From: JALHOP01 sp964484195
GTDB taxonomy: Bacteria > Myxococcota > XYA12-FULL-58-9 > JALHOP01
Reading direction: 5' to 3'
DNA: 64,000 nt
NCBI GenBank assembly: GCA_964484195.1
Contig: CAZAER010000013.1
Span: 62,001-126,000 of the forward strand
This document shows positions 17,441-25,082 of the stretch, piece after piece. Made by a program: the position numbers and the translations under genes. Every line of letters starts with the position of its first letter. Within the stretch, counting starts at the first letter, position 1. A model generated the notes under the pieces. It was not told the DNA's origin. It ran no database searches and worked only from the letters and a program-made list of their open reading frames with translations.

Positions 17441-18366
17441 TGATCGGCCTCACGGGCGAGCGCCGGCACGATGACGTCGGCGATGGCATCGAGGCTTTGA
17501 CGGCCGAAGTCGGCGGCGACCAGACGCGGGATGCTCACCGAGTCGCGCAGCATCTTGTGGGGGAGACGTTGCAGGTTTTGCTCGCCCGCGACGCGTCGCT
17601 GCTCGCGAGCTTTGAGCACCTGCGTGGCGGAGGCGAGGCGCTTGTCCGCTTCGGCGGACGATTGCAGGGTCGGTACGATCTCCGGAACCAGGGCGCTGAC
17701 GCGTTGATTGAGAAACGTCGTGCCGATGCGCATACCGAGCTCGTCGCCGACGGCACGCTCGATCTCGACCGCCTCGTTGACCGGCATCTCCTCGGGAGTC
17801 GTGACCACGTGCACCGCGGTGCGGTTGGTGTCGCGTAGGAGTTGGTCCATGGCGCGTGCGTTTTCGCGGAGAGGCCCCGTCGGCACCGTGGCTTGAACGA
17901 CGCTGGGAGCGCGCAACATGGCGATGGCGTGCCCGGTCGCTGGAGCGTCGAGCACGATGACGTCGAATCGCGGTCGCTCTCCTTCGCGCTCACGCTCGTG
18001 ATGCCAGATCTTACCGAGCATCATGAGCTCGCCCAGGCTTGGCGTGAGGCGCAGGAAGTTCTTGACCACGCGGTTCTCGAAGACGGCCTTGTAGACGGTT
18101 TCGAATTTGAAGGTGAGCAGCACGTACTCGCGCAGGGTGTCACGCGGGTTCATGTCGACCAGGGCGATGTTCGGCAGCACGTCGGTGAGCTTGCTGCCGG
18201 TGGGCTCGACACCAAGCAGATGCGCGGCGCGATCGCGGCCGTTCACTTCGGCGAGCAAGACGCGCTTGCCACGGCGGGCTTCGGCCAAGGCAAGGGCGGC
18301 GGCGACGGTGGTCTTACCAACGCCCCCCTTACCGGTGACGACGCGGAGCCTGGGAAGAAACGCCAT
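17437..18366 (-). CDS. ArsA/Get3-family ATPase (first of a tandem pair)
   Basis: The ATG at 18366 starts right before the fold: VVTGKGGVGKTTVAAALALAEA contains the deviant Walker A GKGGVGKTT at residues 12-20. Further motifs are AEVNGRDRAAHLLG and FDVIVLDAPATGHAIAMLRAP, matching the ArsA/Get3 DAPATGHT loop. The 309-residue product is shorter than its neighbour and only moderately similar to it, so the two probably form a heterodimer or are specialised paralogues. It heads a four-gene operon running to 15229. Upstream sequence in this frame is Arg-rich and not protein-like. Confidence 0.85.
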   Translation of the reverse strand: MAFLPRLRVVTGKGGVGKTTVAAALALAEARRGKRVLLAEVNGRDRAAHLLGVEPTGSKLTDVLPNIALVDMNPRDTLREYVLLTFKFETVYKAVFENRVVKNFLRLTPSLGELMMLGKIWHHEREREGERPRFDVIVLDAPATGHAIAMLRAPSVVQATVPTGPLRENARAMDQLLRDTNRTAVHVVTTPEEMPVNEAVEIERAVGDELGMRIGTTFLNQRVSALVPEIVPTLQSSAEADKRLASATQVLKAREQRRVAGEQNLQRLPHKMLRDSVSIPRLVAADFGRQSLDAIADVIVPALAREADQ

Positions 18367-18443
18367 GGCGGCGCGTTCCGTCGCACGTCGGCTGCGAAGG
18401 TGCAACGTTTGACGCGACCGGCCGGCCGCCATAGGTTCCAGGT

Positions 18444-18638
18444 ATGGCCGGCAACGAATCGATGTTCGACACCCTCAAAGAATGGCTCGTCGCCGGCAAT
18501 CCCGGCCTCGTGACCAAAGACGACCTGTCGCGCCTCGAGTCACGCGTCGATGAGCTGCTCGAGCTCATGGACGAGATCGAAGCGCGCCTCGAGGAGCCCG
18601 CCGAGGACAAGAGCCTCAACGGGCACGGGGACGACTAG
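18444..18638 (+). CDS. Small acidic coiled-coil protein
   Basis: This is a 64-residue acidic protein. After a short head (FDTLKEWLVAGNPGLVTKDD) comes a leucine-heptad helix (LSRLESRVDELLELMDEIEARLEE), which suggests a dimeric coiled coil. No family is recognised. It is divergent from the ArsA-type operon and converges on the gene at 18648 with a nine-base gap. Confidence 0.55.
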   Translation: MAGNESMFDTLKEWLVAGNPGLVTKDDLSRLESRVDELLELMDEIEARLEEPAEDKSLNGHGDD

Positions 18639-18647
18639 CGCGGCACT

Positions 18648-19076
18648 TTAGGTGAAGACGACCGTCGGTGAGTTCATCTTCGCGACGGTCTTGAGCTCCG
18701 CGAGCAAGTCCGCGAGTGCCTCGCCCTCGATGGCGACCGAATAGGTCTTCTCAGGGCCGCCCGGCGTGAAGCGCTCTTTTCCACCGTGGTACTCGCCGAC
18801 TGTCACGTTGCACGTGATGCTGCCGGGGCTCGCGACGATGTTGCTGACGCTCTTCATGCGGGGAGTGCGGCCGTCGAGGAGGTTACCGACGCCGGTCGCT
18901 TCGTTGAAGGCGATGAGCATCGGGTTCGATGGCCGGCTGCCGAGCACCTTCAGGACGGCTTCCGCAAAGGCTGGATGCTCCGGAGGCACGGGAAGCTGCA
19001 GAGGCGTGCCGGCGCCGACGTATGCAGTCTTCGAGACAACTGGTGGTACCACCCTCGGAATAGACGTATCGCCCAC
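18648..19076 (-). CDS. Uncharacterised 142-residue protein
   Basis: The product is unknown. It contains several strand-like segments (SITCNVTVGEYHGGKERF, KTYSVAIEGEALADLLAELKTVAKM) and no signal peptide or membrane helix. Codon usage and a compact alpha/beta pattern support a real gene. It lies between the coiled-coil gene and lexA; nothing in the context suggests a role. Confidence 0.5.
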   Translation of the reverse strand: MGDTSIPRVVPPVVSKTAYVGAGTPLQLPVPPEHPAFAEAVLKVLGSRPSNPMLIAFNEATGVGNLLDGRTPRMKSVSNIVASPGSITCNVTVGEYHGGKERFTPGGPEKTYSVAIEGEALADLLAELKTVAKMNSPTVVFT

Positions 19077-19160
19077 GACGAACCTCGATTGTTGTTCGTC
19101 ATGGATATCGGTTGTCGCGCCACACTGGTGTTTGCCAGGAGGTCACCGCGCCGTGATCGA

Positions 19161-19859
19161 TCAACCTGGTAGCCGGCGATAAACCCCAACGACCAAGCCG
19201 ATGATCTGCACCTGCTTGAAGTCTTTCTTGTCGACGTAGATGGGCTTCATGCTGGCGTTCGCCGGTTGCAGGCGGATGCGATCGCCTTCGGGGTAGAAGC
19301 GCTTCACCGTCGCTTCGTTCTCGATGATGACGACGACGATCTCGCCGGGCTCGGCGTGAGCGCGCTTGCGCACGAAGATGTAGTCGCCGTCGTAGATGCC
19401 GTCTTCGATCATGGACTCGCCGACGACCTTCAAGGCGAAGAGCTTCTTGCCGTCACCGACGAGCATCGAGTCGACGACCACCGAGCCTTCGGCGTGCTCT
19501 TCGGCGAGGATGGGCTCACCGGCGGCGACCCGGCCGAGAATGGGGATCTCGAGGCTGCGACCACTACCGCCCGATGGGAACAGGGCGCGCACCACGTTGC
19601 TGCCGCGTGACTCGGAGCGCTTCTCTTCGGCTGGCTCGTCGTTCACCAGCATGAGCGTGCGCGATTTCATGTCTTGCTGCTGCAAGTAGCCTTTGCGCTT
19701 GAGCGCTTTGAGATGGTCGGCGACGCCGTTGGTCGAGCGGATACCGAGGTGCTCGCCGATCTCGCGGATGGTCGGCGGGTAACCCCAGGCGCGGATGCGG
19801 TCTTGGATGAACTCGTAGACTTCGCGCTGCCGATCGGTGAGCTCGGGACGGTCGTTCAT
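19161..19859 (-). CDS. lexA: LexA repressor, SOS regulator
   Basis: The 232-residue protein has the LexA layout. The N-terminal winged helix begins LTDRQREVYEFIQDRIRAWG with the recognition part GIRSTNGVADHLKALKRKGYL. The C-terminal S24 domain shows the self-cleavage site Ala113-Gly114 (RVAAGEPIL), nucleophile Ser149 (GESM) and Lys186 (ATVKRF). Length is slightly above the usual 200-220 residues because of a charged insert near 75-100. It represses SOS genes until RecA-stimulated autocleavage. It is divergent from the sigma-factor gene at 20019, with inverted repeats just upstream that could be its own operator. Confidence 0.95.
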   Translation of the reverse strand: MNDRPELTDRQREVYEFIQDRIRAWGYPPTIREIGEHLGIRSTNGVADHLKALKRKGYLQQQDMKSRTLMLVNDEPAEEKRSESRGSNVVRALFPSGGSGRSLEIPILGRVAAGEPILAEEHAEGSVVVDSMLVGDGKKLFALKVVGESMIEDGIYDGDYIFVRKRAHAEPGEIVVVIIENEATVKRFYPEGDRIRLQPANASMKPIYVDKKDFKQVQIIGLVVGVYRRLPG

Positions 19860-19871
19860 GGTCCGACGTTA

Positions 19872-19902
19872 CTGAACGCTTGAACACGTGTCAAATGTTC
19901 AG
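19872..19902. promoter_or_regulatory. lexA: Candidate LexA operator: inverted CTGAAC/GTTCAG half sites
   Basis: CTGAAC at 19872-19877 and GTTCAG at 19897-19902 form an inverted pair just upstream of lexA, with GAACACGTGTC between them. GTTCAG half sites are reported for LexA boxes in Myxococcus. The spacing does not match the published pattern exactly, so this is a candidate only. It also lies upstream of the divergent sigma-factor gene. Confidence 0.4.
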
Positions 19903-20018
19903 CAATGAAAAGACCGCTAACGCGTACGCGCCTTTGCCGGCGCAAGAAGGTTCCTGGTGCTTTCGTTTTCCTGGCGCCGCCGAGGGATCTCGCGCTACGT
20001 AGCGGGGACCGACCTCAC

Positions 20019-20726
20019 ATGTATCTTGCCAAGAATCCAAAGCTCATCGAGGCCTTCAAGAAGGGCGATCGCAAAGCGATGGATGAAATCTACCGGCACT
20101 ATGCGCCGGGCGTGACGTCGTTCTTGCGCAAGGGATTCAGCTTTCGCAGCGCCACCGGCAACTTCTACTTCAAGGGTATTCAAGACCCGAGTGAGCTGAA
20201 GTCGGCTGTCCAAGAGGTCTTCCGCCGCGCCTTCGAGGCCAAGGCGCGCAACTCGTACAACGGCGCCTACTCGTTCACCAACTGGGTGCTCGCGATCTCG
20301 CGCAACATGGTGATCAACCAGTTCCGCAATCGCGAGATCGCGTTCAGCGAGTACATCTCGGGCTCCGACGAGCGCAGTCACCTCACGGTCCTCGACGACG
20401 AGGTCACCGAAGAGTTCACCGGTCTGCTCTACGGTCAGCCGTCTCCGTCGCAAGACACCAAGATGGAGACCACCGAGCTCAAGACGCTCATCGACAAGTT
20501 CATGGGCGAGCTCGACGAGCATGACCGCAGCCTGCTGGTGCTGCGCTTCGCCGAAGGCCGCGGCCAAGAAGAGACCGCCGAAGCCATCGGCAGCACCCGC
20601 ATGAAAGTGCGCACCGCCGAATCACGCCTTCGCAGCCGGCTCCGCGCCTACCTCCGCAACTCCGGCTACATCGATAACTTACCCCTCGGTAAGAAACCCG
20701 ACGGCGAAGAAGACGAAGAGGGCTAG
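20019..20726 (+). CDS. ECF-type RNA polymerase sigma factor
   Basis: The ATG at 20019 begins MYLAKNPKLIEAFKKGDRKAMDEIYRHY, a standard sigma-70 region 2 start. SAVQEVFRRAFEAKA (region 2.1-2.2) and FTNWVLAISRNMVINQFRNRE (region 2.3-2.4) follow. Region 4 is near residues 150-215, with LDEHDRSLLVLRFAEGRGQEETAEAIGSTRMKVRTAESRLRSRLRAYL. The 235 residues are typical of an ECF sigma. The acidic tail (GEEDEEG) is unusual but short. No anti-sigma gene is adjacent. It is the closest regulator to the translocator-like island at 21-32 kb, which makes it a plausible activator of that island, though this is inferred from position. Confidence 0.85.
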   Translation: MYLAKNPKLIEAFKKGDRKAMDEIYRHYAPGVTSFLRKGFSFRSATGNFYFKGIQDPSELKSAVQEVFRRAFEAKARNSYNGAYSFTNWVLAISRNMVINQFRNREIAFSEYISGSDERSHLTVLDDEVTEEFTGLLYGQPSPSQDTKMETTELKTLIDKFMGELDEHDRSLLVLRFAEGRGQEETAEAIGSTRMKVRTAESRLRSRLRAYLRNSGYIDNLPLGKKPDGEEDEEG

Positions 20727-20738
20727 CGAAGCTAGCCC
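20720..20738. repeat. Perfect hairpin GGGCTAGC-GAA-GCTAGCCC at the end of the sigma gene
   Basis: Eight-base arms surround a GAA loop, and the stop codon of the sigma gene lies inside the left arm. No T run follows, so it is not a classical intrinsic terminator on either strand. Confidence 0.6.
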
Positions 20739-21039
20739 AACAGGGTTCGCGGAGCCGGGACACGAGGGTGGGCGCAGCCCACCCGCAGGCCCGCAAGGCG
20801 CAGCGAACCCGGTCGCCTCATTTCGCCCCTCGCCCTCCGCCCTTCGCCGGCACAGGCACCCGCAGGCCCGCAAGGCGCAGCGAACCCGGTCGCCTCATTT
20901 CGCCCTCCCGACCGCCTCCCCGTCGGATCCGAATTCGACAACCCCACCCCCAGCAGTCCGATAACGGATCCCGGTTCGTTTCCTTCTCTACGGGCTCCGT
21001 CTGCGTGGGCTACGCCGGCGGAATTGAAGGGCTAACAAA
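20727..21039. repeat. Gene-free repeat-rich region with hairpins and a 49-base direct repeat
   Basis: This 313-base stretch has no convincing gene. It contains a perfect hairpin at 20766-20784 (GGGTGGGC-GCA-GCCCACCC). It also has two identical 49-base copies at 20780-20828 and 20857-20905, 77 bases apart, each running from CACCCGCAGGCC to CATTTCGCCC. The remaining 130 bases up to 21039 are unremarkable and should contain the ribosome-binding site GAAGGG of the next gene. The copies could be REP-like intergenic elements. Confidence 0.7.
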
Positions 21040-21714
21040 ATGCTGTCGATTCGACTCCCCCGGCTCTCCGGTGGCTTTCCCGCGGAACCTCGTCCACAGC
21101 CGATGCCCCCGCGGCGTCGTCCCGCTCCGCGCCCTGAACCCCGTCCCGCGCCCCGCCCGCAACCGCGTCCCCGTCCCACTAAGGGCGACGCCGAGCGCAT
21201 CGAGCGCATGGAGCGCGCCACCGCCAAAGCGCACAGCGACATGGAAGCGGCCATGGGCCCCGTGCAGAACATGCGCTGGCAGCTCGAGCTCGGCGTGCAT
21301 GCTTGGCAGCGTGGCATCCTGTCGCCGAAGTTCGGCCCCTATCTGCAAAAGCGGATCGATGGTGTCAGCTTGGGCGGACTGCAGTCGGCCGCCGAAGAAG
21401 GCGCGTTTCAAGCGATCAAGGCGTACGAAGGCGCGCTCGGTAACCCGAACGGTGCGGTGTTCCGCGCCGCAATCGCCGCCATCGACAGCATCGCCGACGG
21501 CCGCTGCGCTCAGAAGAAGCAGGTCGACTTCGTGCAGCAAGGTCTGAACGCGCTGCTCAAGCAGAAGCCGTTCCCCGATCCCTGCCGCAGCGCCCCGGCC
21601 GAAGAAGAGCCTGGCCAGGAGCGCCAGGTCGCCGCCGAGGAGCATGTCGAGCAGCAAACCAGCGAGCACGTGTCGCAGCACACCCGCGTGCGCAGCGAGG
21701 AAGAGCGCGCTTAG
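21040..21714 (+). CDS. Uncharacterised protein with Pro/Arg-rich head and helical core
   Basis: The 224-residue product starts with a Pro/Arg-rich segment (PAPRPEPRPAPRPQPRPRP) at residues about 22-46. A helical domain follows (ERIERMERATAKAHSDMEAAMG, then LELGVHAWQRGILSPKFGPYL), and the tail is Glu/Gln-rich and probably disordered. GAAGGG lies nine bases upstream of the ATG. It shows no membrane segment or signal peptide. Together with the convergent leftward genes it borders the translocator-like island, and its disordered head and helical core resemble those products in style. No family is recognised. Confidence 0.6.
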   Translation: MLSIRLPRLSGGFPAEPRPQPMPPRRRPAPRPEPRPAPRPQPRPRPTKGDAERIERMERATAKAHSDMEAAMGPVQNMRWQLELGVHAWQRGILSPKFGPYLQKRIDGVSLGGLQSAAEEGAFQAIKAYEGALGNPNGAVFRAAIAAIDSIADGRCAQKKQVDFVQQGLNALLKQKPFPDPCRSAPAEEEPGQERQVAAEEHVEQQTSEHVSQHTRVRSEEERA

Positions 21715-21735
21715 CACCTCGCCGTTCAGCTGGGC

Positions 21736-22857
21736 TCAGATGTTCGGCTGAACGTAGACGTTGACCTTGGGTCTCGCGGTGTCCGTCAGCTCGACGCCGA
21801 CGCCGTGGAGCGGAAAACGCTGCAGCACGCTGTTGTCGACGTGGAGCGCCGCGAAGAGCTCGCGCAGCGGCTCGCCGGGATAGCCCCAACGCTCGATCAT
21901 GCTCACGACCTGCTCGCCATGCGCGGGACCCACGGTCTTGCCTTGGAAGAAGGTCGTCACTTTGAGTGTCGTCGGTCCGCTACCGCGGATGGCGAACGCT
22001 ACCTCGCAGTCGCTCGACGCGGCGTCGGATTCGGTGGCTTCCACGAGCTCGCGCGCGTGCTCGAGATGACCCTCGGCGATCCCGCGCTGGACGAGGTCAT
22101 CCATGAAGCGCATGAGCTTCGTGCGTGGCGCATGCACGTACATCTTCACGCGGCCGTCTTCGTCGGCGAGATCCACTCCAAGCCCGGTGAACCGCGTCTC
22201 GCTGTTGTGCACGTAGAGAGCGTCGTAGATCAGCCCGTTGCGCTCGGCATCGCCGAGACCACAGAGCTTGAGCACCCGCATGACCTTGTCGCGATGCGGC
22301 ACCGAGGTGTCGAGTCGCGTGTTGAAGTAAAGCTTGAGCTCGACGTCGTCGCCGCGCGGCACCACCCCGACGAGCAGCCCCTGAGCGAGAGCGGAAAACT
22401 CCGTGAGGCGGTCGAGGTTGGGAAAGACGGTGCGGAAGATGTCGGCGGTGAGCTCGGCGGATGCATCGCCGCCGCCCGATTCGAGATGAAACTGCAACGT
22501 GCCGCGCAAGAGCGTCGTGAGCGCTTCGACGAGCGTGCTGCTGGCGCTCCCCTGCGTGAGATAGGCAAAGCCACGCGGCCCGTCGCCAGCGAGCGTCAGC
22601 ACCATCTCGATGATCGCGGGTAACCCGGACATGATCTGCTGCGCGATGCCGACGACCGGATCTGCCGTCTTGCCATTCGTGCCATCGAAACGTTTGCCCA
22701 AGCGCTCGCGCACCAACCGGTAGCGCTCGATCTCGCGCTCGGCGTCGGTGCCACACATCCGCGATAGCGTACGAACGGCAGCTTCGCTGCGCGTCTCGTA
22801 GGTCGACAGCGTGTGTTTCGGCATCGCCTGCTCGATGAGGCGGGCGATTTGGCTCAC
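21736..22857 (-). CDS. Uncharacterised 373-residue protein, possibly ABBA-prenyltransferase-like
   Basis: The protein shows repeated strand pairs ending in a basic residue plus a Tyr-containing strand: DDVELKLYFNTRLD, DGRVKMYVHAPRTK and, at the end, RPKVNVYVQP. Helices lie between them. This periodic K-x-Y/F pattern recalls the ABBA barrel of DMATS-type aromatic prenyltransferases, where such residues bind the diphosphate. The resemblance is by eye and weak. There is no signal peptide. It is the last gene of the leftward island and overlaps the preceding gene by four bases (ATGA), so it is translationally coupled to the 721-residue protein. It could also be a novel fold. Confidence 0.45.
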   Translation of the reverse strand: MSQIARLIEQAMPKHTLSTYETRSEAAVRTLSRMCGTDAEREIERYRLVRERLGKRFDGTNGKTADPVVGIAQQIMSGLPAIIEMVLTLAGDGPRGFAYLTQGSASSTLVEALTTLLRGTLQFHLESGGGDASAELTADIFRTVFPNLDRLTEFSALAQGLLVGVVPRGDDVELKLYFNTRLDTSVPHRDKVMRVLKLCGLGDAERNGLIYDALYVHNSETRFTGLGVDLADEDGRVKMYVHAPRTKLMRFMDDLVQRGIAEGHLEHARELVEATESDAASSDCEVAFAIRGSGPTTLKVTTFFQGKTVGPAHGEQVVSMIERWGYPGEPLRELFAALHVDNSVLQRFPLHGVGVELTDTARPKVNVYVQPNI

Positions 22858-25019
22858 TTGGACCGCGACATCGCGAGCAGCTGGACCATCTGATTGAAGA
22901 GTCCCTGCGCCTGCATGTAGTTCGAGCGAATGCGCGCATCCACTTCGGAGCCGCCGCGCTGCGCCGAGGAAATGAGCTCGGCGTTGATTTTCTCGAGCGC
23001 CGCACGCAGGTGCTCGGAGACGTTACCGACGAGGCCGGCGCCCGGCATCTTGAAGCCCGGCGACTCCTGTCCCTGACCTTGTCCTTGGCCTTGCCCCTGG
23101 CCGCGACCACGACCGCGTGCCTGCCCCGGCCGCCGTTGGCCGCCGGGAGGGGTGCTTTGATCGCCCGACGTTGGCGTCGCGGTCGACGGGTCTGCAGCGG
23201 GATCGACGCCGTCGGCGGACGCGGGGCGCGGACCGCCATCAGGCGTTTGGCCAGGACGCGTTTGTCCGGAACGTGTTTGCCCCGGGCGCGTCTGCCCTGG
23301 CGTGGTCTGTCCCGGCGTCGTTTGGCCGGGACGTGCTTGTCGTGCTTGGCCGGGTTGATCCCCGGTGGCGCTATCGGCGCTCGGCATGGCGGCGGCCTGG
23401 TCCGCGGCGACGTCTCCGGTACGCTGGCCACCCGGATTTTGCTGGCCGCCAGGCCCTTGCGGACCCCCTTGTTGTTGCCCCTGTCCGTCTTGACCCTGTT
23501 GTCCCTGCGATTGGCCGGCTTGCATCGCGGCGTCCATGACGCCCTTCATCGCGTTGCCGAGCTTGAAGGCTTCTTCGGCGCGCTCGAACGCCTGGTTCAT
23601 CTTCTCGATGGCGATCTTCGCCTTGATGCCTTCCTGCGCGAGCTTGTGCATGGCGTTGCGCAGCTCTTTCATCAAGCGGCGCGCCTCGGCCTCGTCCTTC
23701 TGGAACTGGAACATGAACTTCACGAAGAAGGCTTCCCAGTTGAAGTGCATGCCGTCCCACGACGTCGTGGTGTCGAAGCCGCCACCATTGTTCACGAACG
23801 GTGGTGGATCGTCGGTGGTAACGTCGACGGCGCGGGTGGCGCGTCCGCCCGAGCGTGAGCCGCGCAGCGACAAGGTCGTGCCGCCGCTCGAGGTCTCGTT
23901 CGGCATGCGCGTCGCACCGCGTGTGCTGCGTCCGCCGACTGGTGCACCGACGTTGCCACCCGTGTTGCCAGGACGCGGCCCGGTGGGGACGGTGGGACCT
24001 GTGGGCGGTCCGGGGCGTGTCGGCACGGTCGAGCCAGTGGGCCCGGTCGGAGCCGGCGTGGGAGTCGGTGTCGCCGTCGAGCTCGCCAGTGTCTGCCCGA
24101 GCGGTGTGCGGGCCGATGCGTCGGTGGCTTTGGTGTTCGCGAGTACTGTCCGCCCGAGCGGAGTAGCGCCGCTGTGCTGCGGCGCTTTCGCTTGCTCGTC
24201 GCCGGTAGGCTCGCGCTTCTTCGATAGGTGCACGGTGTTGCTGGTCTGCGGCCGCGGCACGTTCGGATCGCCTTCGCCCGGAGTAACTGGGCGCCCCGTT
24301 GGATCGCCAGGACGTTGCGGCTGCTCCTCACCAGCGGTCTGACCCGCGGCAGGGCGATTGATGGTCGGGCGGTCAGGCCGATCGCCGGCGGTCGGGCGCC
24401 CCGTGGTCGGCCGATCGGTGGGCATGTCGCTCTCGGGCAACGGCCGTTGCGGTTGCTCTTCCGCGGAGCGTAGGGCCTGCTCCGGCGGCTGCGTCGGAGC
24501 GCGCGGCACCAGCGTCTCGGAGTAGTGCTCGACGGTGATGGGCGTCGCCTCGGCGGTGCCGGGCTTCAAGAAGCTGAAGATCTTCTCGAGAACGTTGCCC
24601 GCCGCTTCGGCGGTGATTGGTGCGTGGGTCGCCGGCGGCAGGATGGTCGGCGCGTGTGGATCGCTGGTGACGAGCTGCCGCTGGTGACTATTGAGCCCGT
24701 CCGCCGTGTTCATCTCGCGCGGACGGCCGATGAGCGTGCCCTTGTCTTCGGTCTTCTGCGCCTGCAGCGACTCCTGCCCGCTCGTCTTGATGAACGTTTG
24801 CTGCGACTCGGTAGCCCGCTCCTGACGCTCGGCCCTTGCCTGCTTGCGCAGCACCATGGCGCGTAGCACGTCTTCATCGACAGCACGGCCGGTGCGGCTC
24901 TTGATGTGCTCGCCGAGCGCCTCGACCTGCTCGTCGAGCTTCGACTTTTTGACAGACCCGTCCTTGGCGACCCCTGTGGCCACCCCTTCTCCGGTACGGA
25001 CGGTGATGTTGTCTGCCAT
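22854..25019 (-). CDS. Long repeat-rich, partly helical protein of the translocator-like island
   Basis: The 721-residue product has a charged helical N-terminus (about 1-80) and a long disordered Pro/Thr/Gly region. A helical block lies near residues 425-500 (WEAFFVKFMFQFQKDEAEAR and continuing with Glu/Lys/Ala heptads). A Gly/Gln-rich region follows, with about seven PGQT-type pentamers (residues near 558-588) and then a GQGQGQ run. The final helix pair is SEHLRAALEKINAELISS and QAQGLFNQMVQLLAMSR. It contains PLGRT/PLGQT blocks that recur in the 27854 protein. No membrane helix is seen. The pattern fits a secreted or surface effector/scaffold, but the function is unknown. GAGGAGG sits directly upstream of the ATG. 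Confidence 0.7.
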   Translation of the reverse strand: MADNITVRTGEGVATGVAKDGSVKKSKLDEQVEALGEHIKSRTGRAVDEDVLRAMVLRKQARAERQERATESQQTFIKTSGQESLQAQKTEDKGTLIGRPREMNTADGLNSHQRQLVTSDPHAPTILPPATHAPITAEAAGNVLEKIFSFLKPGTAEATPITVEHYSETLVPRAPTQPPEQALRSAEEQPQRPLPESDMPTDRPTTGRPTAGDRPDRPTINRPAAGQTAGEEQPQRPGDPTGRPVTPGEGDPNVPRPQTSNTVHLSKKREPTGDEQAKAPQHSGATPLGRTVLANTKATDASARTPLGQTLASSTATPTPTPAPTGPTGSTVPTRPGPPTGPTVPTGPRPGNTGGNVGAPVGGRSTRGATRMPNETSSGGTTLSLRGSRSGGRATRAVDVTTDDPPPFVNNGGGFDTTTSWDGMHFNWEAFFVKFMFQFQKDEAEARRLMKELRNAMHKLAQEGIKAKIAIEKMNQAFERAEEAFKLGNAMKGVMDAAMQAGQSQGQQGQDGQGQQQGGPQGPGGQQNPGGQRTGDVAADQAAAMPSADSATGDQPGQARQARPGQTTPGQTTPGQTRPGQTRSGQTRPGQTPDGGPRPASADGVDPAADPSTATPTSGDQSTPPGGQRRPGQARGRGRGQGQGQGQGQGQESPGFKMPGAGLVGNVSEHLRAALEKINAELISSAQRGGSEVDARIRSNYMQAQGLFNQMVQLLAMSRSK
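24149..24162. repeat. Interspersed palindrome TCCGCC-CG-AGCGGA
   Basis: Copy of the window-wide TCCGCY-NN-AGCGGA element, one arm base off a perfect palindrome. On the minus strand it encodes the PLGRT block of the 721-residue protein. Confidence 0.55.
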
Positions 25020-25082
25020 CCTCCTCGCCTCGCGCCGCTCTCGGCGCCGCTAGTGTCGGCTAGCGTGGCGACCTCACCAGCA

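Noticed and set aside
20769..21050. Possible small gene in the intergenic repeat region
   Set aside because: Frames here are created by the direct repeat and have Arg/Pro-rich shadow composition; no ribosome-binding site or family match.
22097..23431. Minus-strand 444-codon frame covering parts of 21736 and 22854 genes
   Set aside because: Arg/Ala-rich and inconsistent with the two coupled genes in the alternative frame, which share an ATGA junction.
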